Below the pieces are notes generated by a model. It searched no databases, was not told the origin of the DNA, and saw only the letters and a program-made list of their open reading frames with translations. DNA of 36,948 nt from Klebsormidium nitens (Eukaryota; Streptophyta; Klebsormidiophyceae; Klebsormidiales; Klebsormidiaceae), in assembly GCA_000708835.1 (NCBI GenBank), contig DF237699.1:1-36948 (forward strand), written 5' to 3'. Positions 12,470-23,500 of the stretch are shown here, piece by piece (position 1 is the stretch's first letter; the number at the start of each line of letters is the position of its first letter). The translations under genes and the position numbers were made by a program.

Positions 12470-15308
12470 GAAAGATATTGTCTCAGTACGTAGCGTTTCT
12501 TTCGTTTCAAGTATGACGCGTCACGCCACCTTTCTGACGTCAGCCTCTTCCAAAATTACGTATCAGATCCAATAAGATGATAGGTTGCTCCATTCCATTG
12601 ACGGACTCGAAAACTGTCAGCGAATCTGCTTAATCTGAAACGGTAGTGGATATTGTGACGCATCATCAGTGAGGAGATTTAATGGCATTGGCAATGATGA
12701 ATGGTGACACGTTGCATGGGCCCGTGGCGATGGACGCGCCAGGACAGGCATCGCCCGCTTTCTTCGCGATGCCAGCTGCTTAATCGGAATCTGATTCAGT
12801 GTAAAACAATCGTCTTCCAAGTCTCAGAGATGCGGCGCCGCAGTTAGGTTGCGAGATTGCGGGTTCAAGTTGATTGAAAGCGCCTGTAGCTGAGCTGCCG
12901 TGTGCGTTTGGCGCTTAAGCACGAACGATCACAGATGGGTCTTGATGGTCGTAGGCAAGAGGTCAGAGCCTATCAGCTTTGATCACTAGGAGTCAGGCCA
13001 GTCCGCTTCTCCATCACTACTCCGATCCAGTACTTCTAAGCTGAGGAGTCTTCCAATCGACTTCAGCCACGTGTAAGTAGATCCATTGATCCTTGCTGAG
13101 CTCCTACCTAACAATGGACTCGGGGTCATGAACTGGCTGTGGTGCGCTATTGGTTTTCCCTTGTTCTGAAAGCTAGCACTTACAACACAGGCAACGCCCT
13201 GATAGCTCCACTGTCCCACGCCAGGTAGCTTATCGGCGCTGCGACTAAGAGTTGTTTTGTTTCTGCGTACAGATATCCACAGCAGTTCGACGGCTTGGTA
13301 ATGATTACTGGACTGCGCGTGGGAGTGTTGCATCCCATAGCTTGTTTGAGAGATAGGAGTATGACGCCAGCGCCATCGGATACCGAAAGACACGTCTGCG
13401 AATGATTGGTACAGTACTGGATACATTCGTGACGCATGCTATGTATAAAATTCCTTATTGAATTCGGCCGAAGAAGCGCGCCACGAGAAGGAGGCGAGAA
13501 AAGGAGGCGCGAGAAGCCCACAGGACCTTCTTCTGCCGAAGCTGCAGCCTGAGATCCTCCCACCCCTCTCGCTAGCTGTTCTGATCCTGTTCTCGTGCAT
13601 GCTGTCAATATGCCTCGGCTATGATGACCTCTATGTGCTGTTTCTCTGGGCTTATTGCGCGCCAAGCACACTGCTGGAAGTTCGTAATGATAGATTGAGC
13701 CGCCGAGATTGCATTTGCGACATCTTGCAGAACTTTGCTCGTCTGTTGCCCATTGATCAGACGGCTCGGACTGGTTGTACTTCTCTTGTCGTGTCGGTGC
13801 GCAATCTCTTGCAGTCAACATTTGCAGTGGAGCTAGCACATTGTTATCTCATGCCGCGCGCCTTGATTGCAATTTTGTTCATTGCGCCCTTCCGGCGGCC
13901 GGCCGGAACCGCCTTGTTCCGGTTCGAATCCTCCCCCTGCTGTGGCCGTGAATGAATCTGGAGTACGGCTGAGAAAAACGTCCCAGTCGCATCTTAGACT
14001 CTGCTGGAGTACGACGCCACGTTTCGATTCAGAAAAATGCCACACTTCGGAAAAAAGCTTTTGCTCGTCGACAATCCCACTTTGGTGGGGCTTCATGTTG
14101 TACACTATTGTGGAATCCCTTATGCTAAGAATGAATCCCTAATAATTCAGAAAGCTTTCGGGTGTCAGTTGATAGTTGAAACGCATGTTTGTCTTGGATT
14201 TCTAGGAAAAGTGACGTGGTCTTTCAGCATGCCCACTTCGATCACAGGTGGGAGCAGCTGGTTGCGCAAAAGGACAAATAAGATTGGTACTCAGCAAACA
14301 CTTCAAACATGTAAGATCTGAGAGCTAACCTGCAAAAGTAATCCGATAGCGGTCCATCTGTCGTTACATCCTTCAAGCAGCACGGCCGCTTTGCATCCCT
14401 TCTAGGATATAGTAGTCTGGCTGTTGTCGGCCTCGAGCTTCTCGGCCGTCAACGACCAAGCTGTTCCTCAGCAAATAATTCTTCTCACGCGAACTTGGTT
14501 CGAGTCATACCGGCAGGTCACCACAAGTATAAAAAGGGATACAATTAGTCGTGCCTCTGATTTTGAGCTGGCGCGACTTGTCAAGCCCTTCAATCTTTGC
14601 GGGGCCTGCCTATGAATTCTTCGCGCTGCGTAGAGTCGTTTGGATGCCTCCGAGATTTACTGGAATAAATCGGGCATACGGCACTGATTGCCGGCCCGCA
14701 TGGGCTTCACACATCTCAAAGATGGTCAATGTTGTGATGAAGCCAACGTGCGGATTCCGAGGATTCAAGCGAAAGATACAATTGATTTTGACGTTATGGG
14801 GCCACCATTGGAACTTGGCGTCATGTGCACAGTACCTTCTAATGTACTTGATCGCACTGTGCCTTATACGTTCTTAAAGGGTCGACTTTTTCAGTCAACC
14901 CATTGCTTGTCAAGGCAAGCGCTGATAAACAAAAGCATTTCAGATCCACGAATACGCGCCCCATCAGGCGCGTATAGTTCAACACAACTCTCACAACTCA
15001 GATTCGGGCCCATTTATTATTCTGCAAACTCGATCCGAATTCGATACCGGCTGAAGAGCCGATCTTGCTGTAACGAACCGTCTCGTTTCAGAGTCTGCTT
15101 CATGGCATCCAACAAAGCGTTTCCTCGCATGAGCAACTGCCAATCGAGACCGTATCATAATTTGCCCTCGCTTGTATAAAAAGCAATTTGTAGATTCTTT
15201 GTACGTACACTAGTGGTTTACGTGTCGAAATCTTCGGCTAATGCATCCGTCATGTCGATTACATGTCTTCTATTATGTTGTTTAACTGCTGGCTGCTGTG
15301 AATAGATG
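12470..15308. other. Gene-poor stretch with two long opposed frames
   Basis: A 219-codon minus frame (13839-13180) and a 165-codon plus frame (13458-13955) overlap. Neither shows a known domain, and at most one can be real. The plus frame has a hydrophobic segment LPPLSLAVLILFSCMLSI. I leave both unassigned. Confidence 0.4.
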
Positions 15309-15315
15309 AGATGCC

Positions 15316-15345
15316 TGGAGCTCCGTGCACAGGCACGGAGCTCCA
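15316..15345. repeat. Perfect 13-bp hairpin
   Basis: TGGAGCTCCGTGC (15316-15328) and GCACGGAGCTCCA (15333-15345) are exact reverse complements with loop ACAG. The left flank matches that of another hairpin at 5451-5475. Confidence 0.85.
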
Positions 15346-16400
15346 CTGGCCTGGACTCTTTCGCCCCGACTCCGGAACCATGACGCCACTTTATTATCCT
15401 GAAATCTGTATTCCGTCCCCGGCCTCGGAGTTGCAAGGCTGTGAATCGTTGCACTGTCTGCTCTGCTGTGTGCACATTCTCGTGGGCTGCCCGCACGTGA
15501 TGCATCAATCTATGTTTATACTTCAAGTCAGCTCTCGCTTATCAGTGCGCATTCAACTTTAACAACTTGTACTCAGAAAGCTCCAATGGTTCATTGATGC
15601 ATATAAGGGGTGAGGCCCGATCTGTAGGCGGCTTAAGGTAGCTGCTTTAACAAAGTTCTTGCCCTCTGGGCCTGTCCATTGAAGACGACGTACGCAGGCA
15701 GTCTTTGAGGAAGAAAAAGAGGCGCAGTTTTGCTACAGGGCGTTCTCAAGCCCCGGCATGAGCGAACGCGCGCTTTTCTCAAATCGGACGTCATTGCGGG
15801 GTCCTTGCGGCAGATCGAGAATCGCGCGTCCGAGAAGTTAAAGGAAAAGTTTCTTCACAGCCACGACGTGTCAAAGCTGACTTTGAGTTGCCTCATATGA
15901 CGCTAGTTTCCCAGAGGTCTTCCTTTCGAACGGGTTTCGAACCAAACGTCTTTGGACGTGACCTGCAGAGCACCTGCAAAGATTCCACTGCTTACTGATG
16001 TCCGTTATACGCGTAGCTAGGCCGCGCGCGTGGGGAAGTTCGCGCGGGCGCGCCGGCACCTCTCCGAGTCTCTTCCTTTCAATGCTTTAGTTGCCGCACA
16101 ACAGGATGATCGTGGGCTGTCTGCGGAAATTCTAGTATCCGTCCTCATGCTATCAAAATCACCGTACCGCCGGGGCAATGTGGCCTCGACATGAATACTA
16201 CATTTATACTTTGATCTGGCCCTGGAGAGGGCCTGGAGATTGGTGCAGCCGGCACCCCCTGTTGCCAAAGTTGTACTTGTAGCTGCCTCCCATGGATCAG
16301 CATGTCGATCTGTCGATGGACACTGCCCGTACTGCGCAAGGCATGGGGCAAGCTCACATTGGCTCCCGGCGCCTCGATCTTGGGCCCCCGCCTGCGGCCC
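15346..16400. other. Gene-poor stretch leading into the GC-rich island
   Basis: No supported gene. Overlapping Arg/Ala/Gly/Pro-rich frames on both strands at 16.0-16.5 kb come from GC-rich composition. Confidence 0.45.
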
Positions 16401-16426
16401 CCCGGGCGCGGGCCTCCGCGCCCGGG
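16401..16426. repeat. GC-only 11-bp hairpin in a GC-rich island
   Basis: CCCGGGCGCGG (16401-16411) and CCGCGCCCGGG (16416-16426) pair perfectly with loop GCCT. It lies in a GC-rich island (about 16240-16470) that ends just before the MITE and 1.1 kb upstream of the receptor start. The island could be a CpG-rich promoter or the body of a decayed element. Confidence 0.8.
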
Positions 16427-16500
16427 CCGGGCCGCCCCTTGCCCACCGTCGGCGCGCGCCCCATGCACGACTCGGAATACTGTACATGTTTACGGAAAAC

Positions 16501-16794
16501 TACCGTAGTCCAACGTGATGATTCCGAACGGATTTTCCCAGTAATATTTTACAACGATCCGACCAGGAATGCGGAATTATTCATGCAAATTCCGACCAGA
16601 ATCCGAGTGCCCTATGTTCACACTTGAAGAAGCAATTTGAGGTCTATTTTGGCAGTTTTCTGCCTTACGAGGACCATTTCGAAATTATTTTACCTTTCCG
16701 AATTTTACCTTTCCGAACGGGAAATCTGAATTTCTGGCTTTCCAAAGGCAGATATATATAAATTTATTCGGATTCATTACCTTGGACTACGGTA
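16501..16794. mobile_element. MITE-like element, 294 bp
   Basis: The ends are TACCGTAGTCCAA (16501-16513) and its exact reverse complement TTGGACTACGGTA (16782-16794). The next 15 bp inward also match at 12 positions, giving inverted repeats of about 28 bp. The interior is AT-rich, has no coding capacity and carries a 15-bp tandem repeat TTTTACCTTTCCGAA at 16688-16717. If the outermost TA is the target duplication, this would fit a Tc1/mariner-type element; that part is inference. Confidence 0.75.
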
Positions 16795-16891
16795 CGGTAT
16801 GGATAATGGTACCTACCGTATCTCCTGTATCCTAGTCATCCGCGAAAACTACTCCGGTAAATCCTCGGACTTTGAAGGAGCGCGATTGTTT

Positions 16892-17017
16892 AAACGTGAC
16901 AACCGGGGGGACGGGTGGGTTGGTTTCTTGGCTAGGTTGTCCGCGGGTGCTGAGCCCGTATTACGATCATGTTTTGGATTAGAATTTAGGGTTTTGGTTG
17001 AGGCCCCCGGGGCCTGT
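16892..17017. repeat. Second copy of the G-rich core found at 7963-8070
   Basis: Shares CAACCGGGGGGACGGGT exactly with the 7.96 kb element, followed by similarly G/T-rich sequence containing TTTAGGGTTTTGGTT. The TGTGCCCTAAGAT end repeats of the first element are not seen here. It is therefore a diverged or partial member of the same family. Confidence 0.5.
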
Positions 17018-17575
17018 GTACCTATCTCCAATCCAAAGTTACCAATATGCGATATACCGGTGCTGTGTACTGGCAGGGACCATACTTACTACCGTACTGT
17101 GTGCACGCCGGATTCTTGATGTACGGGCCAGTACGGCGGTGAGCCTGAAGCGGCAGTGAAGCCTACCTTAGCCGTACCGGAATTCGACTTCAATTTGCTG
17201 CAAAGCTTTTGAAGTTGCAGCTGCCCAAGGACGCGCCAAGGACGCACTGTGACGTGGTCAATCAGGCCTGAAGTCAGCTAGGAAGTCATGGCTCCCTGCT
17301 TCGCTTTCTCTACAGAAGATGCTAAATTCTGCAAGCAGCGCAGCTGTTTGCGCCTCTTAGCAGTCAGACCTTCAGCTCAAAAACCCAACCACGTTCCCCC
17401 AGCATAGTTCCTCTTATCATCATGCTCTTTGAGGGTCTTCGCTGCCGCTGTCAGGAGAACACAACGTGATAGGATAGGTTGACTCAGAGCAGGTCCCTCG
17501 AACAATCTTTGAATCAACAGCTAGCACATTATCTGAGCAAGGAAGGCAATCGTTTCTCTGAGAGTCGCAAACACA
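17018..17575 (+). promoter_or_regulatory. Upstream region of the receptor gene
   Basis: The 560 bp before the receptor ATG should include its promoter and 5' UTR. I see no TATA box with convincing placement and no upstream signal-peptide-like start. It follows directly on the second G-rich repeat copy, so transposon-derived DNA borders the promoter. Confidence 0.4.
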
Positions 17576-20500
17576 ATGGCTCAGAGGCTTGGTGTAGCGT
17601 TTCCCTTTCTGGTCCTCTGTTGGTTAAGTGGGGTGACGGGGAGGCTGCCCCAAGGAAAATTGAGCGCGACCGACATATACACCGTGTGTATGACAAACTT
17701 TCTCCCATACCAAACGTGTGTGGTGGGGGACACGACTCCAACAAATTTCTCAGGTGAGCTGATGACTCGTGTTAGTCTGATTCTTCTGTGGAATCTGAGC
17801 AGTGGAATATGAGCGGTCTCTTTTTTTTACCATCTGAGATGATACAAGAATGCATTAGGCCCTAATAAGTGACAAATAATAAATGGAAACATTTGGCAAT
17901 TTCTGAGGTTGATCACAGCTGGACGGAAACGACTTCTTTTCCTTCAAGAAGAGTTTGTAGTTGGCTTTTGGTTGTTGAAACTGCTGACTGATCGATGCAT
18001 TTTTAGATGGCTGACGCTGAAGGGCCAGCGCAGCTTGCTGGGACGTTCTGTTTGCTCACATTCAGTCATGCGATGGGGTTGCTCAAGGGCAGGTAAGGAG
18101 GTAGCAACTCAATGTGGGAAGTGCATGGGCTATAAGGATTCAAAATCATCTTGAATATACTTGATCAGAGATCTCCACAAGAGTGCTGCATGTTTGTGGA
18201 GCCAAAGCCAGGCCTTTTGGAAAGGCCTGCAATGCAATGCAAAGCCAACAAGTAGGAGCCTGCATCCTTAAATCTATTGTAGGTCCTGTGACGCTGTATG
18301 TATTTAACAGCCTGGTGGAAGCGCTCTTTTTTGAAAGCAATAAAGAGGGCGGGCCATCCACCTACACCAAAAAAGCAGCATAAGAGACATGTGGTCGACA
18401 AAAATGGTACTTTAAGGTCTACTCGATTCTCCTGAGGCAAAACATTTCTGGATTTTCTCTGGTAGTAATCACTAGTTGGAAGGTTGCCTCTTCGACACGT
18501 TTACCCCCTCGCAAAACCAATAAGGATAAATAGGCGTTGCCCTTTGACTGACCAGCATCTTTGATTGCCATCGTACTCTACGACATGATTTCCCTGGCTC
18601 GCTGGCAGCTGCGTATCCGACCTGCAAGGTGGATATTGCCCCAAGCTATTCAACATCTGGCGCTCCACCACAAGCGCCAGAATATTGGAGAATGTAACTT
18701 CTGGCCTTGAAGAGATCCGGACATTCCAGCTTTGGGTTCTTGCAGTAGAGGGACACTTTTGGAGCGCTTTCATAGCTCTGGTGGTCCTTGCGCGCTTTCG
18801 ACAAATCAACTGCTTGTCTAGCTCACAGTTCGCCAGAATGTGGCACCAATATGAGACTAATGACGCCGGGTGTTTCGCAGGCAATCTCATTCACTGTTGT
18901 GGGGCTCACTTTCCAGGCTCCCTCATGCCTCCTCACCCGGATTCCAAAGCTTGCATAGGAAGGTTGCGCTCCTCATTAATCGGTGTCCCACCAGCACTCT
19001 GCTCCGCTAGAAGGGCACCCGATTCATGCATAACCAGATCAAGTCAGGTCTGAGTTTTGCCTGTGCTCATAAGTTATTGTCATTCTGTTCAGGCTATGGC
19101 TCCGAACTTTTCCATCGGCTGGCTGCGCGGATGTTGTGGACGTACGGGCAAGACTACACCTTTGTGTGCCTCGACTTTATTGACGTCATAACAGACTTGG
19201 TCGATCCCACCGGCCGGTGTGACGTAGCTAGCTCCGCACTTTTGGTATGACTCCCTCTCAATTGAGCTCTCCTTTCTTCTTTCTAACTCGCCCATCAGTC
19301 CTTTTATGGCCAGCTCTCTATAATCAGGTCCCTTGTTTTCCTAATGGTTCTTTAACAAGCTTCCGATGTCATCAAGAGCCCCGCTTGAGATTCATTCCTG
19401 TTCTCAAGACGCACTTACAGTACCTTGAGACGAGGGTTTCGAGTGGGAGTTGTTGTATGCTTTGGTGACAAGAGTGCCATTGGTCTGATGTCTGATTGGA
19501 TTGTCATACATGGTGTTTGTGAAATCGGTCTTCTATGTTCCATAACTCTCGGACCGGTGTTCTTCTGATGCCTCCAACTTTTCTTAAGTGTTCCAGCGGA
19601 CATTAGAAGCTCAAGAGTTGACCTTCGGTGGTAAGATGAGCACACACACTCTGAGCACACACACTCTATTAGTCTGGACTCTGAAGGATTATAACAAGGC
19701 ATATGACTCCGCTTTTCTGTCAAACCCGAGTCGGAGCAGTTGACTTGTGGGTTAGGTTTTCAGCGTTAAAATGGAGGAGCTTTTATCGCCAGAGCTTGTT
19801 GATGTTAAAATGAAGAAATTTAGAGTTTGAGACATGGAAGCGCAGACCCAATCACACAGGCGTTGGTGTCGACGCCGAGAGCTTTCTGCAAGAAGCTAGT
19901 CCGACAGAGACTCGCTTGCTTCCCACAGTAAAGCGCTAGATTTCTGCAGAACTAACCCCGTCAGAGGACGGCGCATACTGTTGAGCTTTCCAAATCCTAG
20001 TCTGCTCTTTCCAAACTCTCACACGAGATTGAGGAAGATGATTTGGGAGTCACAAAATTTGCTTCCTTTCTCATCGACATTACAGGTCTCAAGCCAGGAC
20101 CAGAAATCAGGCATCAAGTTTGGATATCCCGACTACCATACTGGCCAGGGGGTGATGGTTTACGCCACCAGCAAGAAAACGAACCAATGGCTGTTCCTTG
20201 CTCCGTTCAGCTGGGAGGTCTGGGTCTTCTTGTTCGTGGCAGGTGGGTTTATCGGATGGTTACTTTTCTTAACTCTTCCTTTTCTCCGGGCAGCTAATGA
20301 CAAGCTAGAGTGTAAGGTCGGTGTAGAAATGCACCTTTGCAATCAAGCATTAGCGAGAGACACTTCTTCAGAGCGGTACCATTGAGTTGGAAAGTGTCGA
20401 GTGGCCTCTGTCCTCGCTGCCTAGCTACTAAGCCCACGTCAGTAGGCTTTGAACTCGTTGCTCCTCTCTGTTGAAGAGCTGCTAGCACTAGCTCCGCAAT

Positions 20501-23500
20501 TCTATCACAGTCTTATAAGGATCGGTTAGAAAGTCCGCTCCTCAGGATTTGCCACGAGCTTCCAAGTGCTGATAACGCCTGTCAAATTGGCAGGTGGATG
20601 GAAGCACACTCAGACAAAAGTCTGTTCACGCTTTCCGTTCGGCTTTCAAGATGGCAGGAGACGACTGTTTCTCTCGGATGCAAGACGAAAGTGATCATGG
20701 CGAGCCGACTTTTTACTTGAAGGTCTTCGTTTCGACCATAATCTCAGATGCTCAGTATACGTCAGAGTTAGCGTGCAGTTCCTCGCTGCGCTTCTTTCCT
20801 CCAGGATTTTAACTGCCTTAGAAAACAGGTAATGAACCGAGAGCCCGCCGGTTGGCACAGGCTCTGCATCGACCCCATAGCTTATCCCCTTGCCGGGTGC
20901 CCTTTTGCAGCTTTCTGTGTGGGCGTTTTCGTTCAGCTGGTGGAGAAGATAATGACCCCGGCCCGGACCGAAGGAGAGGAATACGAGGCGGGCCACGTTG
21001 GCTACGGTCATATGGTATGGTCAGGTGAGGATCGCTTATATGCGTTGGCCCCTCAAGCTTACGTTTATGTCTATGCATGAAGGTGTGATTGATCTTGGAG
21101 GGCGGCACGTCGATAACCCGATTTGAAGCGTCATGTCAGCGCTGAAATAAAACCAGAGCCCGCTAAAGAGCAAATCTTTATTCTACAAACTCTTCAAATC
21201 TCAATCGAACATCCATTTTCTGTTAGCCGCTAGGACTGGTGCCACTGGATCCGGACGATTCAAGTTTGGACGGCAAAATCCGTAATCGACTAACCAACAC
21301 CGTGATTGGCTGGGAATACCGTGTCCGAAATTGGATATCGGATGCACCCTTCCTGAATTACTCTCGTCCGAGATTAGGTGCACGAGTCTTATAACTCTAC
21401 CATCTCGGGCCGGATTCGCACAAAACTTCTGCTCGTCACCATCTTCTGATAGAATTCTTTTTGAAGGCTTGAGTTGAATTGGTAGAGACGACGGCTCAAC
21501 CAGAGATCAACCATGCGGCATGGTGAGGTGCGGAGTCGCTTTGTGGTTGTGCTGGCCGTTGGCGACAAGGTGCCAATCATTTTGCCGGAGCTTTGGGTGG
21601 TCCCTTTCGCGTTCTGCTTCTGCTTGCACATTTTTATCCTCGATTTCATGTTCGCTCGTTTGCACCGTCTTATTTTCGATCCTTTGCACCCTCTGGTCCT
21701 CGCTCGGTTGCACGTACTTAGCATTGCTCGCTCAATTGTTTCTTTTCTCGTTCGTTTGCACCCTTTATAATCCCTCCCGTTGCGACTTTTGATCCTGCTC
21801 GTTCGCGCTCTGCATCTTTTCTTTTGAGGAGTGGAACGCATAACCACTTCTGAAGGTGCCTGAATCCGGACGAATCCGTATCCCCTTGAGCAATGGAAAT
21901 GGCACTTGATCTGTCTGAATCCTGAGGGGCTCCAAGGTCACTCGCTTGGGTTGCCACTTTCTCGGTCGCTTTCAATCACCTTTCCAGACTGTCGCATAAA
22001 GGTCGTCAGTCGCTTTACTCGCAGACAAATCTGAACCTTTCAACGGACTTTGGCCTTTCCGGATCCCGTTGAGGGCCCAGACGTCTTCTTGCTTGTCCAT
22101 AAGTCCTGGGTGCGACACCGAATGCATTTGCTTTTCACTGCCGGAAAAGCTTTCGATGCACTCTCTCACAGCGGTCGCTTCAGGTGGTGCATAGTAGTGC
22201 CCAAGCTAGCCTGAAATCTTTTAATGATTATTTGACCCGTCCAGAGTAGTGTCAGGCCGCGTTTTATAGTTAAAAACCAAAAGAGCTCAAAATGTCCGAG
22301 ACCGGAACTGCCTAAAACGCTGTGCTGTTTAAGATCCCATCTGCCTCGGCAGCGAACTTTAACTGCAAACGATTGAACAGCTGATTGTTCTTTTCTCAAC
22401 TTCCCGTCCTGCTAAAAGAACTCGCGACCACGCAACTCGAACGTCCTGTTTTCCGCAAAGGGACCCCGCCGTTAACGACGCCCCGTGAGCCTCCACCTTG
22501 ACTGCCCTTCCACCCGCCAAAGGTTGTTGAAAGCTGGTCACATACTTTACCCAAAGTCTGGTAATCAAGAACGTAACCTTTCTGTGTTTCTTTTGCAGCC
22601 GGCGCACAGGTCGTGAACGCGTCGGAGCCGATGTCGGTCGTTTCCATACCGTCCCGCATCATCACTTTCGTCTGGTGCTTCGTCATCCTCCTGATTGTTG
22701 CTATGTACACCGGTAACGCCGCTGCGATCCTCACGGCCTCCAATGTCGACGTGGCAGTCCAGTGTGAGTCGCCTGAAAACCGGACACCAGTTCAGATTAG
22801 CAAGCGAGCCCAGGTTTGAGATCACTTCGGGTTGATTACGGTTTCAAAAAGGGGTCAACTGAGGCCGGGCCCGGTTCTCGAGTCGCGAACTATCGATTCT
22901 GACACGGCCCAAGTTTTGGCACTTACGTATCATGATTGCCTCTGGGCTGAATAAGAGTGGTTATATGTCCATTGAACTAGGCACGGCCCGTAACCAGAGT
23001 CGTAACGAGGTCAAAGCATATTTAATTACTTATAACGAGCCTGGGGTCTATCAGTCAGCCTGGTTGATAGACGGACCTTTTTGTATGAGAGCAGAAAAAG
23101 CTCAATCACAGCCTCAGGTTCCAAGGCCCGCTTCGCCTAGTGCCAGTTGAGAGTCATCTGGGTTTCGGTCACGCCAAAATTCTGGTCCGAAACTTGTTGA
23201 GACTGGCACGAATGTCTTCGGAGGACGCAGCGATTCAACGTGGGCGTTCTCGCTCAGGACCAGCATCAAGTTGTGGATTCAAGGTCAAGTAAAGCTTTGC
23301 AAAAGAGCAAACTTGTTTCAGCGTTGACTGTCCGTTATTGACCCCTTTGCAGAGGGTTGATGGGCTCAAGTCGCGACCATTCGCCCAGAGACTGGACGGA
23401 ATTTATCTTTGCCAGACCACCGCAATTTCGGAAAATACCGAGGCCGAAACAGCCGAGGTCGGTCTGAATGCTTTCTCTGGCTATTGCAGATCGGGCACCT

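Noticed and set aside
12120-13630. Shared TGCCTCGGCTATGAT at 12.12 and 13.61 kb as evidence of duplicated genes
   Set aside because: A single 15-bp match in a 37-kb window is expected about once by chance, and the flanks align poorly.
13180-13839. 219-codon minus-strand open frame
   Set aside because: No recognisable domain, low-complexity stretches, an equally open frame on the other strand, and no splice-consistent neighbours.
13916-13940. GGTTCGAATCC, a tRNA T-loop-like sequence
   Set aside because: The flanking bases do not form the T stem (TCCGG against CCTCC), and no acceptor, D or anticodon arms fit.
20992-21010. VGYG in the receptor pore region, like a potassium-channel filter
   Set aside because: It lies before the pore-helix tryptophan, whereas a K+ filter follows the pore helix. 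The gap-free alignment to GluA2/NMDA pore loops places the selectivity site 10-15 residues later, so the match is probably chance.
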